Of a DNA stretch of 64,000 nucleotides, positions 52,090-58,969 are shown piece after piece (position 1 is the first letter of the stretch; every line of letters starts with the position of its first letter). A model generated the notes under the pieces. It was given only the letters and a program-made list of their open reading frames with translations, made no database searches and had not been told where the DNA came from. The stretch is taken from positions 124,001 through 188,000 of IMG/VR virus record IMGVR_UViG_3300026484_000053; one strand, given 5' to 3'. Position numbers and translations under genes: made by a program. This stretch comes from a virus.

Positions 52090-52188
52090 CTTTAATCATC
52101 ATTTAATATTAATGTGTTATAATTATACATGATAAAGCATTATACTCAAGTTATAAAATTTATTAAATTTAAAACAAACGAGGCAAAA
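52090..52188 (+). promoter_or_regulatory. Early promoter and hairpin leader
   Basis: TTTAATC and TTTAATATT tracts 11 bp apart, TGTTATAAT at 52115-52123. The leader starts GATAAA, pairs TTATA/TATAA and GATAAA/TTTATT, and ends GAGGCAAAAATGG, like the RNase H leader. Confidence 0.65.
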
Positions 52189-52260
52189 ATGGAAAACGTA
52201 GAGCAAGATTATGTATATGTTTGCAAAATTAAGAATAGATGCTGTGGATGTGTAGCATGA
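52189..52260 (+). CDS. 23-residue cysteine-rich peptide
   Basis: ATG 52189, right behind the conserved leader, reads MENVEQDYVYVCKIKNRCCG then CVA and stop. Four cysteines in the last 12 residues suggest a metal or disulfide knot. The TGA stop overlaps the ATG of the next gene (ATGA), so it may be a real peptide or a leader peptide that couples translation. Confidence 0.5.
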   Translation: MENVEQDYVYVCKIKNRCCGCVA

Positions 52261-52757
52261 TATACATTTTCAACAATCAAATAATTAATTTAGCACCTGT
52301 AAAGGTCATAACTTTGCATGTAGACACTAATACTACCCCAGTGTGCAGCGTATGTACTAGCGCCGACGGAAGACACATTCTTACTGATAGAGGCATGCAG
52401 AGATACATACGTTTAGAAGGCGATTATGAGAAATATATAAACGACTTGTCGATAGATGAAAGTCGTAATATTATGCTTAATGCAGAACGCACCGTTAAAG
52501 CAGATAATACAGCCTATTACTATAAAACAATAATACACGGAATAGAATATAATGGAGCTTCTTCATTATATATGACCGAATCGAGTTATTATTTACTTAT
52601 TGATGACGTTAAAATACACATAAAATCTATTAAGTGCTCGTCTAAATTAGTTAAAGGAAAGGTGCGCCAAGATAATGAAGAACTGTCTTTAACAGACTGT
52701 ATGGACATATTGACTGCTAATCCTTATATACCTAAATCACATCGAAGGATAATTTAA
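52257..52757 (+). CDS. Unknown protein
   Basis: 166 residues from ATG 52257 (MIYIFNNQIINLAPVKVITL), coupled to the preceding peptide by ATGA. The N-terminal half is beta-rich with CSVC; the C-terminal half has YYKTIIHGIEYNGASSLYMT. A DNA- or RNA-binding beta protein is possible but not shown. It overlaps the next gene by one base. No family recognised. Confidence 0.55.
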   Translation: MIYIFNNQIINLAPVKVITLHVDTNTTPVCSVCTSADGRHILTDRGMQRYIRLEGDYEKYINDLSIDESRNIMLNAERTVKADNTAYYYKTIIHGIEYNGASSLYMTESSYYLLIDDVKIHIKSIKCSSKLVKGKVRQDNEELSLTDCMDILTANPYIPKSHRRII

Positions 52758-53140
52758 TGAAATACGTAGCAGGAATATACAGAATTAGTTGGGAAAATAA
52801 AAACTCAAGTATATTGCAAACTTCTACAGTAGAGTTGAAGAAAGGTTGTAAATCGAATAAGCAATTATTACAAGAATTATCTTTTAAGTTAGATAATTTC
52901 GATAAAGTCTATAGAGGCGAATGCACTAAAGAGCATATTAAACTAATAGAGCAATATTATGATAGCGAGCACATTACAAAGCAAATTCATGATGGAGTAT
53001 CTGTAATAAGTGCGTCTGCAGACGATATGGAAAGCATAAACGTGTTATACGATGCTGGATACGAAATTAGTCACTTCCACGAAGACAAATGCTATCTTAA
53101 ACTACCAAGAAGTAACGCAATGCTTAACAGAGCAATTTAA
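52757..53140 (+). CDS. Unknown small protein
   Basis: 127 residues. Two alpha/beta halves (MKYVAGIYRISWENKNSSIL; ADDMESINVLYDAGYEISHF). The ATG overlaps the previous stop by one base. No family recognised. The next promoter begins just after its stop. Confidence 0.55.
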   Translation: MKYVAGIYRISWENKNSSILQTSTVELKKGCKSNKQLLQELSFKLDNFDKVYRGECTKEHIKLIEQYYDSEHITKQIHDGVSVISASADDMESINVLYDAGYEISHFHEDKCYLKLPRSNAMLNRAI

Positions 53141-53168
53141 TACTAGTTTAATATTAAGATGATATAAT
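53137..53168 (+). promoter_or_regulatory. Early promoter of the DNA ligase gene
   Basis: TTTAATACTAG and TTTAATATT tracts 11 bp apart, then TGATATAAT at 53160-53168. The upstream tract overlaps the stop codon of the previous gene. Confidence 0.7.
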
Positions 53169-53196
53169 ATAATATGAATAAAATAAAGGATTTTAA

Positions 53197-54555
53197 ATGA
53201 CAACGAACACACCAAGCGTACAGGAAATATTAGAAGAATTAAACATAGAAAATGGAAGTAACTATAAAATTACTGTTCTTAAAAAATATCAAGATCATGA
53301 ACTACTAAAAAGAGTTTTTAAAATGACTTTTGACAGAGTAGAATATGTATACGGTATCACTATGAAAAACGTTTCATACGCAAAAGGATGCCCTGTAGTA
53401 ATGAAATTAGAAGAAGCATTAGACAGGCTATTAGACCTTAATTCTAGAAAGTATACAGGTAATGCTGCTATAAAACATTTGTGCGTTACGTTAGAAGCAC
53501 TAAGCGACGAAGATCAAGAACTTCTTAAAAAGATACTTAAAAGAGACCTTAAGATAAATTTAGGTAGAACTTCTATTAATAAAGTGCATAAAAATCTTAT
53601 ATCGAAAGAGCCATATAAACGCTGCGCTATTGCTACAAAAGCTACAATAGCAAAGAATATAAACTTTAAAGAAGGTGTTTATTCTCAAGTTAAAATGGAT
53701 GGTACTTATAGATCGTGTACAATCGATGGAGATGACGTAACTTTTAAATCAAGATCAGGTAAAGAGCAGTTCTTCCCAATTCTTAAAGAGCAAATACTTA
53801 AATTAGAATTACCAAACGGTGTTCTAACAGGTGAATTAACTCTTAGAGGAGAGCAAAATAGAAATACTGGTAATGGTAATATTAACTCATCTGAACCGAA
53901 TCATGAGAATATCATATTTACTGTATGGGAATTTGTAGAAAGTGACGAATATAAACTTAAGAAAGGAACTCTTAAATATAAAGACACTTTTAAATCGCTA
54001 GCTAACAAATTATATAATGCCAACGATGCTAACGATGCCAACGCTACAAACATAGAACTTGTAGAGTATAAGATGGTTTATAGCCTTAAAGAAGCATACG
54101 AACACTTTCAAATAATAACTGCTAGAGGAGACGAAGGTACAGTTATTAAATCTCAAGATATGATATGGATGGATGGGACATCAAAACAACAGCTTAAATT
54201 AAAATTAGAGATATCTCTTGAAATGCGAATAACTTCTTTTAATGCTGGAAATGTTGGTTCTAAAAACGAAGCGTATTTTAGCGGTATTAATTTCTCTAAC
54301 GACGAAGGTACTATACAAGGTACGATTGGCGTAACGTCAATGGATGAGAAAACAAGAGATTGGTTTCACGATAATAGAGATAATGTTATAGGAAAAGTAA
54401 TTGAAATTCAGTGTAATGACTTAACGCAAGCACGAGGCAGAGAAGAATACGCTTTAAGTCATCCTAGGTATACTTGTATTAGAGAAGATAAAGATAGTAC
54501 AGATACTCTAGAGCGATCATTAGAACTTAAGCAATTAGCAATGGAATTATCGTAA
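53197..54555 (+). CDS. ATP-dependent DNA ligase (T4 gp30-like)
   Basis: 452 residues, AAAGGA before the ATG. Motif I YSQVKMDGTYR places the adenylated Lys at 166; motif III region TGELTLRG (Glu213); FTVWEFV; motif IV DEGTVIKS (312-319); motif V region KLKLEIS. The N-terminal 140 residues match the DNA-binding domain of T4-type ligases, and an OB domain follows. It seals Okazaki fragments. NANDANDANA near residue 274-284 is a low-complexity insert from short tandem DNA repeats. Confidence 0.92.
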   Translation: MTTNTPSVQEILEELNIENGSNYKITVLKKYQDHELLKRVFKMTFDRVEYVYGITMKNVSYAKGCPVVMKLEEALDRLLDLNSRKYTGNAAIKHLCVTLEALSDEDQELLKKILKRDLKINLGRTSINKVHKNLISKEPYKRCAIATKATIAKNINFKEGVYSQVKMDGTYRSCTIDGDDVTFKSRSGKEQFFPILKEQILKLELPNGVLTGELTLRGEQNRNTGNGNINSSEPNHENIIFTVWEFVESDEYKLKKGTLKYKDTFKSLANKLYNANDANDANATNIELVEYKMVYSLKEAYEHFQIITARGDEGTVIKSQDMIWMDGTSKQQLKLKLEISLEMRITSFNAGNVGSKNEAYFSGINFSNDEGTIQGTIGVTSMDEKTRDWFHDNRDNVIGKVIEIQCNDLTQARGREEYALSHPRYTCIREDKDSTDTLERSLELKQLAMELS

Positions 54556-54700
54556 ACTGTGTAGCGTTAACGCACGTTAGTGCACGTACTATGCTGCTTT
54601 AAAGTAGATATTACAGACAGAAGTCGTGGTAATAAGTATTTAGCTAAAACTAAATACAATACATCATATAAACACACACACAAACAAATAAAGGAAATAA
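54556..54700 (+). promoter_or_regulatory. Leader of the sliding-clamp gene with hairpin
   Basis: Palindrome GCGTTAACGC near 54566 and an 8-bp hairpin GTATTTAG-CTAAAA-CTAAATAC at 54636-54657. No TGnTATAAT is seen. AAAGGA precedes ATG 54701. The hairpin may be a translational operator or a processing site. Confidence 0.45.
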
Positions 54701-55405
54701 ATGTTAAATCAAAACACAAGAAAAGTTATTAGCTCGTTAGCTCAAATTAATAACAGTCAAATTATATCTTACCCGGTAACTCTGGTAAAGAGCGGCACTA
54801 ATATGCAGGCGTTCTTAGATATGACAAAGTTAGATGAAGAAGAATTTAATAAAGTAGGTTTCTTCTCTGTTACAGAGTTTTTATCAATTACAGACATTGT
54901 AGAAGACGCACAAATTGAAGCAAATGAGGCTGGTACTATTACTATTAAGAACAGCAATACTTCTGTTACTTACAACAGTACTAACATTAAAATGCTTGAA
55001 GAAGCTGGATGTAGTGGTAATTTTGACTTAATCGATAAAATTAAATCGAACGAAACAATCGCATCGTTTAAGTTACTTAATGTAGAGCTTAATAAGATTA
55101 AAAAAATGTCAGGTTTATTAAAATCAATGATAATCTTTAGACTTACTGGTAATGGTTCTGATGTAGTAGTATCTTTAGAAGGAACTGAAAAAAGTTCAAA
55201 TAATTACGCTGTTACATTTGACGACGAAGCGTCATCTTCAGAGTTTGTTATGGACGTTAATATGTCTAATATTAATAAATTACCTGGTTCAGATTATGAC
55301 GTTACAGTACACAGAAGTACTAAAGGTTCTATTATCGTAGTATTTAGTTCTATTAATGTACCTGGCTTAAATATTTTCTGTACTGAAAAAGTTAAAAACA
55401 AATGA
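54701..55405 (+). CDS. Sliding clamp (T4 gp45-like)
   Basis: 234 residues. The gp45-type layout is visible: an N-terminal strand-rich domain (ISSLAQINNSQIISYPVTLV), FFSVTEFLSITDIVEDAQIE, a second domain (FKLLNVELNKIKKMSGLLKS), and the ending LPGSDYDVTVHRSTKGSIIV. T4 gp45 is 228 residues, a close match in length. It would form a trimeric ring that tethers the polymerase. The clamp loader genes are not in this window. It overlaps the next small gene by 4 bases. Confidence 0.8.
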   Translation: MLNQNTRKVISSLAQINNSQIISYPVTLVKSGTNMQAFLDMTKLDEEEFNKVGFFSVTEFLSITDIVEDAQIEANEAGTITIKNSNTSVTYNSTNIKMLEEAGCSGNFDLIDKIKSNETIASFKLLNVELNKIKKMSGLLKSMIIFRLTGNGSDVVVSLEGTEKSSNNYAVTFDDEASSSEFVMDVNMSNINKLPGSDYDVTVHRSTKGSIIVVFSSINVPGLNIFCTEKVKNK

Positions 55406-55662
55406 AAAAAATAGTATTCGCCGTAACGGCGTTAATTTTAACTTCTGAGCTTTATGCTGGAGGTATTTGGGACATGGTTAAGAATGCGTCAAGCGACGGA
55501 ACGATAAAGACTAAACAGTACACGATGGAAGTAGCTGGAGTAGATACTAGAGCATATGTATTTTACGTAAAAGAAATGGATTCAGTTTGCGTTCAGACTT
55601 ATAGTTCTCATGGTATACCAGCTATTAGTTGTAAAACGATGAAAGAAATTAAAGCAAACTAA
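55402..55662 (+). CDS. Small secreted protein
   Basis: 86 residues; ATGA overlap with the clamp gene. A signal peptide (MKKIVFAVTALILTSELYAG, cut probably after LYA) precedes a small beta protein with two cysteines (VCVQTYSSHGIPAISC) likely to form a disulfide in the periplasm. Function unknown. A periplasmic early protein could alter the envelope or block superinfection; this is only a guess. Confidence 0.65.
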   Translation: MKKIVFAVTALILTSELYAGGIWDMVKNASSDGTIKTKQYTMEVAGVDTRAYVFYVKEMDSVCVQTYSSHGIPAISCKTMKEIKAN

Positions 55663-55698
55663 AGCAAACTAAAGCAAAGCAAACTAAAGCAAATACAA
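55651..55698 (+). repeat. Tandem TAAAGCAAAC repeats over a stop codon
   Basis: About four copies of a 10-base unit AAAGCAAACT, one shortened, spanning the TAA of the 55402 gene. Confidence 0.65.
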
Positions 55699-55703
55699 AA
55701 GAA

Positions 55704-55847
55704 ATGACACTTAAAAGAGCTAGAAAGCTAATTAAGAAGTGCACTACTGAAATTGTTAATACAACAGATGAAGGTAAAATTGATAGAATAGAAAGAAAAG
55801 TGCATATTCTTAGAGACTTTATAGTTTTTGAAATTAACGACTTTTAA
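55704..55847 (+). CDS. 47-residue basic protein, unknown
   Basis: ATG 55704 reads MTLKRARKLIKKCTTEIVNT and ends IVFEIND F. Basic N-terminal helix, then an amphipathic helix. No good Shine-Dalgarno is visible because the tandem repeats lie just upstream. Codon use is like that of its neighbours. Probably real, function unknown. Confidence 0.45.
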   Translation: MTLKRARKLIKKCTTEIVNTTDEGKIDRIERKVHILRDFIVFEINDF

Positions 55848-56004
55848 GAACTATAGGTGTTCATATCTACCTAGCTTTTAGCTGAAACGATTGACGAGGG
55901 ATTTTACGGTTGCACATCGAAAAGAATGCTAACCGTACAAACGCGTAAGTATGTATTTAGCGCACTTACCGCACTTACAGCACTTACAGCATTTAGCAAA
56001 TATT
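55848..56004 (+). other. Gap before the RNA cluster
   Basis: No gene. A stem ACGGTT/AACCGT (near 55907-55941) and tandem GCACTTACA repeats (55960-55990) are visible. Confidence 0.4.
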
Positions 56005-56026
56005 TGTTATAATACACTTATAAATA
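56005..56026 (+). promoter_or_regulatory. Composite early plus late promoter of the tRNA-tmRNA cluster
   Basis: TGTTATAAT at 56005-56013 and TATAAATA at 56019-56026; TATAAT to TATAAATA start distance is 11, as before both GNAT genes. Confidence 0.65.
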
Positions 56027-56036
56027 GATCAAATAC

Positions 56037-56118
56037 GTATCTTTAGCTCAGTTGGTAGAGCACCTTCATTTAATTACTCAGAAGGTTGTCCGAAGTTCAA
56101 ATCTTTGAAGGTACACCA
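56037..56118 (+). tRNA. tRNA-like gene with 13-nt anticodon loop
   Basis: Acceptor GTATCTT/AAGGTAC (one G-U), D-stem GCTC/GAGC, anticodon stem CCTTC/GAAGG, T-stem CGAAG/CTTTG with loop TTCAAAT, discriminator A and encoded CCA. All stems are intact, but the anticodon loop is ATTTAATTACTCA, 13 nt rather than 7. The identity cannot be assigned. Total length 82, exactly 6 over the usual 76. Confidence 0.8.
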
Positions 56119-56127
56119 TTAATATAC

Positions 56128-56203
56128 GCTTCCATAGCTCAGCTGGTAGAGCAGCTGTTTTGTAAACAGCAGGTCATCCGTTCGAATCGGATTGGAAGCT
56201 CCA
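56128..56203 (+). tRNA. tRNA-Thr (anticodon UGU)
   Basis: 76 nt. Acceptor GCTTCCA/TGGAAGC, D-stem GCTC/GAGC, anticodon stem GCTGT/ACAGC with loop TTTGTAA (anticodon TGT), T-stem ATCCG/CGGAT with TTCGAAT, encoded CCA. It reads ACA, a frequent codon in this AT-rich genome. Confidence 0.95.
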
Positions 56204-56333
56204 TTTAAATAGTCGCTGATTGCGTACAAAAGGTAATTATACCTACTTAGCCTGGCTAGGCAAAATAGTTGATTGGTTAAGACTACCGTTACCTTTAATT
56301 AGGTTGTACCTTCATATAACATATGGTACAGAT
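56204..56333 (+). other. Spacer before tmRNA with hairpins
   Basis: GGTA/TACC (56232-56243), GCCT/AGGC, and TGTACC/GGTACA (56305-56330) just before the tmRNA 5' end; these may be processing signals for the pre-tmRNA. Confidence 0.4.
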
Positions 56334-56721
56334 GGGCACGAACAGGTATCGACTAGAGAGCAAGAGAAATATCGTTCAAGTAGTCATGTAGACTTAAAGT
56401 ACAAACAGACGTAACTGCAAACAACACAAATGCACCTCAAGAGGTAGCAGCTGCTTAAACCAGCTATCTAGCTAAGCTAGACAAGGTAAAGTACTTCCTT
56501 GATTACCCAATCGTACGACCAGATGGCGATCTTAAAGCGTGATAGATGATGGTTATAATCTAACTTCGGTAATATCTAACTAGATGTACTAACGTACGTA
56601 ATTGGAGAATTATTATGGTATCTTAAACCATTAAAACAACTCAACTCAAACTTGTAGCCATTCGGCACACGTTATAATCAAACTTTTTAGCACTCCGGTT
56701 CAATTCCGGACGTGTCCACCA
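56334..56721 (+). ncRNA. ssrA: tmRNA (transfer-messenger RNA), complete
   Basis: 388 nt. The 5' end GGGCACG pairs with CGTGTCC (56711-56717), followed by discriminator A and encoded CCA. The T-arm is CCGG-TTCAATT-CCGG. The 5' part GAACAGGTATCGACTAG matches the conserved tRNA-like opening (ATTC.GGATTCGAC in bacteria). The tag frame 56417-56458 begins GCA after GTAACT and reads ANNTNAPQEVAAA then TAA; the GCAAAC resume point and the Ala-Ala ending are typical. It would rescue stalled ribosomes and tag proteins for proteolysis. It is co-transcribed with two tRNAs. Confidence 0.93.
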
Positions 56722-56747
56722 TTATTAATCTAAAACTAATCCAAATC

Positions 56748-56791
56748 TTTAATGCTATTTTAATACTATTTTAATATTAATATGTTATAAT
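56748..56791 (+). promoter_or_regulatory. Early promoter after tmRNA
   Basis: Three TTTAAT tracts in 11-bp steps, then TGTTATAAT at 56783-56791. Confidence 0.7.
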
Positions 56792-56827
56792 ACGTATAAT
56801 ACGCATAACGCATAAAGGAAAATATCA

Positions 56828-56902
56828 ATGAAAATATCAATAACGAGAGAAGAATACAAGAAGAACTTTAAAATGCGTTGTAAAGACGTAAAGACTATAT
56901 AA
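56828..56902 (+). CDS. 24-residue peptide
   Basis: AAAGGA lies 9 bases before ATG 56828. It reads MKISITREEYKKNFKMRCKD then VKTI. A strong promoter drives it, and a second small frame (56902) starts within its stop. Small size lowers certainty. Confidence 0.45.
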   Translation: MKISITREEYKKNFKMRCKDVKTI

Positions 56903-56967
56903 TGCCAGATAAAGATACAGATTATAAAAATAATAAGCACCCATATCTATTTTTAATACTCGTTTAA
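56902..56967 (+). CDS. Possible 21-residue peptide
   Basis: Starts in the TAATG overlap and reads MPDKDTDYKNNKHPYLFLIL V. It runs into the next promoter's TTTAAT tracts. Weak evidence; only the overlap supports it. Confidence 0.25.
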   Translation: MPDKDTDYKNNKHPYLFLILV

Positions 56968-56993
56968 CAATATTATGTTATAATCTATAAATA
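56952..56993 (+). promoter_or_regulatory. Early promoter with nearby late-type box, topoisomerase
   Basis: TTTTAATACTCG and TTTAAC tracts, TGTTATAAT at 56976-56984, and TATAAATA at 56986-56993 (offset 7, not 11). Confidence 0.65.
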
Positions 56994-57008
56994 AAATAAA
57001 GGATAAAA

Positions 57009-58931
57009 ATGGATAAAGAATTAAAAGACCAAGTTGTTAAAAAACTATCTGAAAAAGATCACATTCTCCAAAGAAGTGGAATGTACTTAGGTTCAAGTAC
57101 GACAGAGATAAAAGATGAATATATTTTAATTAAAGAAGATAATATCAGAAAGTTTAAACAAGTTAAACTTTCATACGTTCCTGGTTTAATAAAAATAATG
57201 AATGAGCTGATAGATAATTCTATAGATGAATACGTTAGAACTAACGGAACTTTTGCCACTAAAATAGATATTACACTTGACAACTCAACATTCTCTATAA
57301 GAGATAATGGAAGAGGTATTCCAGTTACCGAAGTAGAAGACGAACATAAAAACGTGCTGTACCAACCTGAATTAGCTTGGTGTCATGCGAGAGCTGGTTC
57401 AAATTTTGATGACGAAGTTTCAACTACTATAGGAACATACGGCGTAGGAAGTATGATATCTTCAGTTTTTAGTACAGAATTTACTGGTGTTTCAAACGAC
57501 GGTAAATTAAAATGCACAGTTAATTGCAAAGATAATAATAATACTATTAAAACTACTACAGCTAAAGCTGCAGGCCAAAGAGGCGTAGCTGTAACTATTA
57601 AGCCAGATTTAAAGAGATTTGGCTTGGATAAAATAGATGAAAGTCATATAAAGATGATAGAGAGAAGATTATACTATCTAAGTGTTTCATACCCACAAAT
57701 AACTTTTAAAATGAATGGCGAAAAAATCAGAGTTAAAGGAAAAGACTTCTTTAAAATGTTTGGTAATGAAGATGAAATTACTATTGAAGAAAATGAAAAT
57801 TTCTTAATAGCAATAATGCCAAGCGTTAACGACGAATTCCAACACTTTAGTTTAATGAACGGTTTAAATCTTGACGGCGGCGGCTCGCATATAGAATACA
57901 TATCTAACAGTATAACTTACCAAGTAAGAGAAAAACTTTTAAAGAAGCATAAAACTATTAAGCCCGCAGATGTTAAACGTAAATTATTTGTTCTAACTAT
58001 AATGAAAAACTTCGCTGCTCCTAAGTACGATAGTCAAACAAAAGAACGATTAACTAATAGTACTAAAGAAATTACAGATTATTTCACTGATCTTGATATG
58101 GACAGGTTAGTTAAAAAAGTACAGTATAATAAAACAATTATATCTTCTATTACTGATTACTTTAAAATAGCTGAAGCTTTTAAAAAGCAACAAGAGTTAA
58201 AAGCTATGGATAAGAAAACAACTAAAAAACCTAAAGACGATAATCTTATACCGCCAATTGGTCAATGGAATAGATTATTTTTAAGTGAAGGTCTATCAGC
58301 TAATGACTCTATAGCAAGTATACTTGGTAGAGAAGGTAACGGATTCTATGCTATGATGGGCTTACCTGTTAATGCTTACAGTGCACCAATTGAAACCATT
58401 ATTAAATCTGATAAATTAAAAGCGCTGCAAGCGATCATCGGATTGAAATATGGTGCAGAACATCAGCAAGATATTAACTTTAACGAGATAATACTTGCTA
58501 CCGATCAGGATCTAGCCGGATATAATATACGTGCTTTACTAATCGGTACATTCTATAGGTTTGCCAGAAACCTAATAGAAGACGGTAAGATAAAAATACT
58601 TAACACACCACTGTTCGTTTGTACTAAGAAAAGCGACAGGTCTGAAAAGCTTCAAGATTGGTTCTATAGCTTTGAAGAGCAAAGAGCACATGAGAAAAAG
58701 CACGGAGACAAGTTTATATACGCTTATAAAAAAGGTCTATCATCTTGGGATGCAAAAGGTGAACTTGATGTAGTAATCGAGAAAGCAGGTTTAGAGCCAA
58801 TGCTGCAGATACTTACGATAGAAGATGCAGAGAAAGATGCAGAGACTATAGATAACTGGTTAAGTGGATTAAACGCTGATATAAGAAAAGAAATGCTAGA
58901 AGGCTATGAGTTTTCTATCAATGCAATGTAG
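57009..58931 (+). CDS. Type II topoisomerase, ATPase/Toprim subunit (T4 gp39-like)
   Basis: 640 residues, AAAGGA before the ATG. GHKL ATPase: ELIDNSIDEY (Asn), IRDNGRGIP (Asp-Gly), and GTYGVGSM. Transducer residues follow, then Toprim with LFLSEGLSAND (Glu427; most relatives have EGDSA) and ATDQDLAGYNI (Asp499, Asp501). In T4 this part is split between gp39 and gp60, but here it is one gene. With the 58970 gene it forms the enzyme that relaxes DNA and helps replication. The Leu in EGLSA is a notable difference, but the acidic metal ligands remain. Confidence 0.9.
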   Translation: MDKELKDQVVKKLSEKDHILQRSGMYLGSSTTEIKDEYILIKEDNIRKFKQVKLSYVPGLIKIMNELIDNSIDEYVRTNGTFATKIDITLDNSTFSIRDNGRGIPVTEVEDEHKNVLYQPELAWCHARAGSNFDDEVSTTIGTYGVGSMISSVFSTEFTGVSNDGKLKCTVNCKDNNNTIKTTTAKAAGQRGVAVTIKPDLKRFGLDKIDESHIKMIERRLYYLSVSYPQITFKMNGEKIRVKGKDFFKMFGNEDEITIEENENFLIAIMPSVNDEFQHFSLMNGLNLDGGGSHIEYISNSITYQVREKLLKKHKTIKPADVKRKLFVLTIMKNFAAPKYDSQTKERLTNSTKEITDYFTDLDMDRLVKKVQYNKTIISSITDYFKIAEAFKKQQELKAMDKKTTKKPKDDNLIPPIGQWNRLFLSEGLSANDSIASILGREGNGFYAMMGLPVNAYSAPIETIIKSDKLKALQAIIGLKYGAEHQQDINFNEIILATDQDLAGYNIRALLIGTFYRFARNLIEDGKIKILNTPLFVCTKKSDRSEKLQDWFYSFEEQRAHEKKHGDKFIYAYKKGLSSWDAKGELDVVIEKAGLEPMLQILTIEDAEKDAETIDNWLSGLNADIRKEMLEGYEFSINAM

Positions 58932-58969
58932 TACTTGCTAAGTATAATATACACAAATAAAGGATAAAA

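Noticed and set aside
56060-56085. Ochre suppressor tRNA (anticodon UUA)
   Set aside because: The anticodon position in a 13-nt loop is not defined; reading UUA requires arbitrary deletion of six bases.
56220-56414. Open frame of 64 codons
   Set aside because: It overlaps the 5' third of the tmRNA and has no Shine-Dalgarno.
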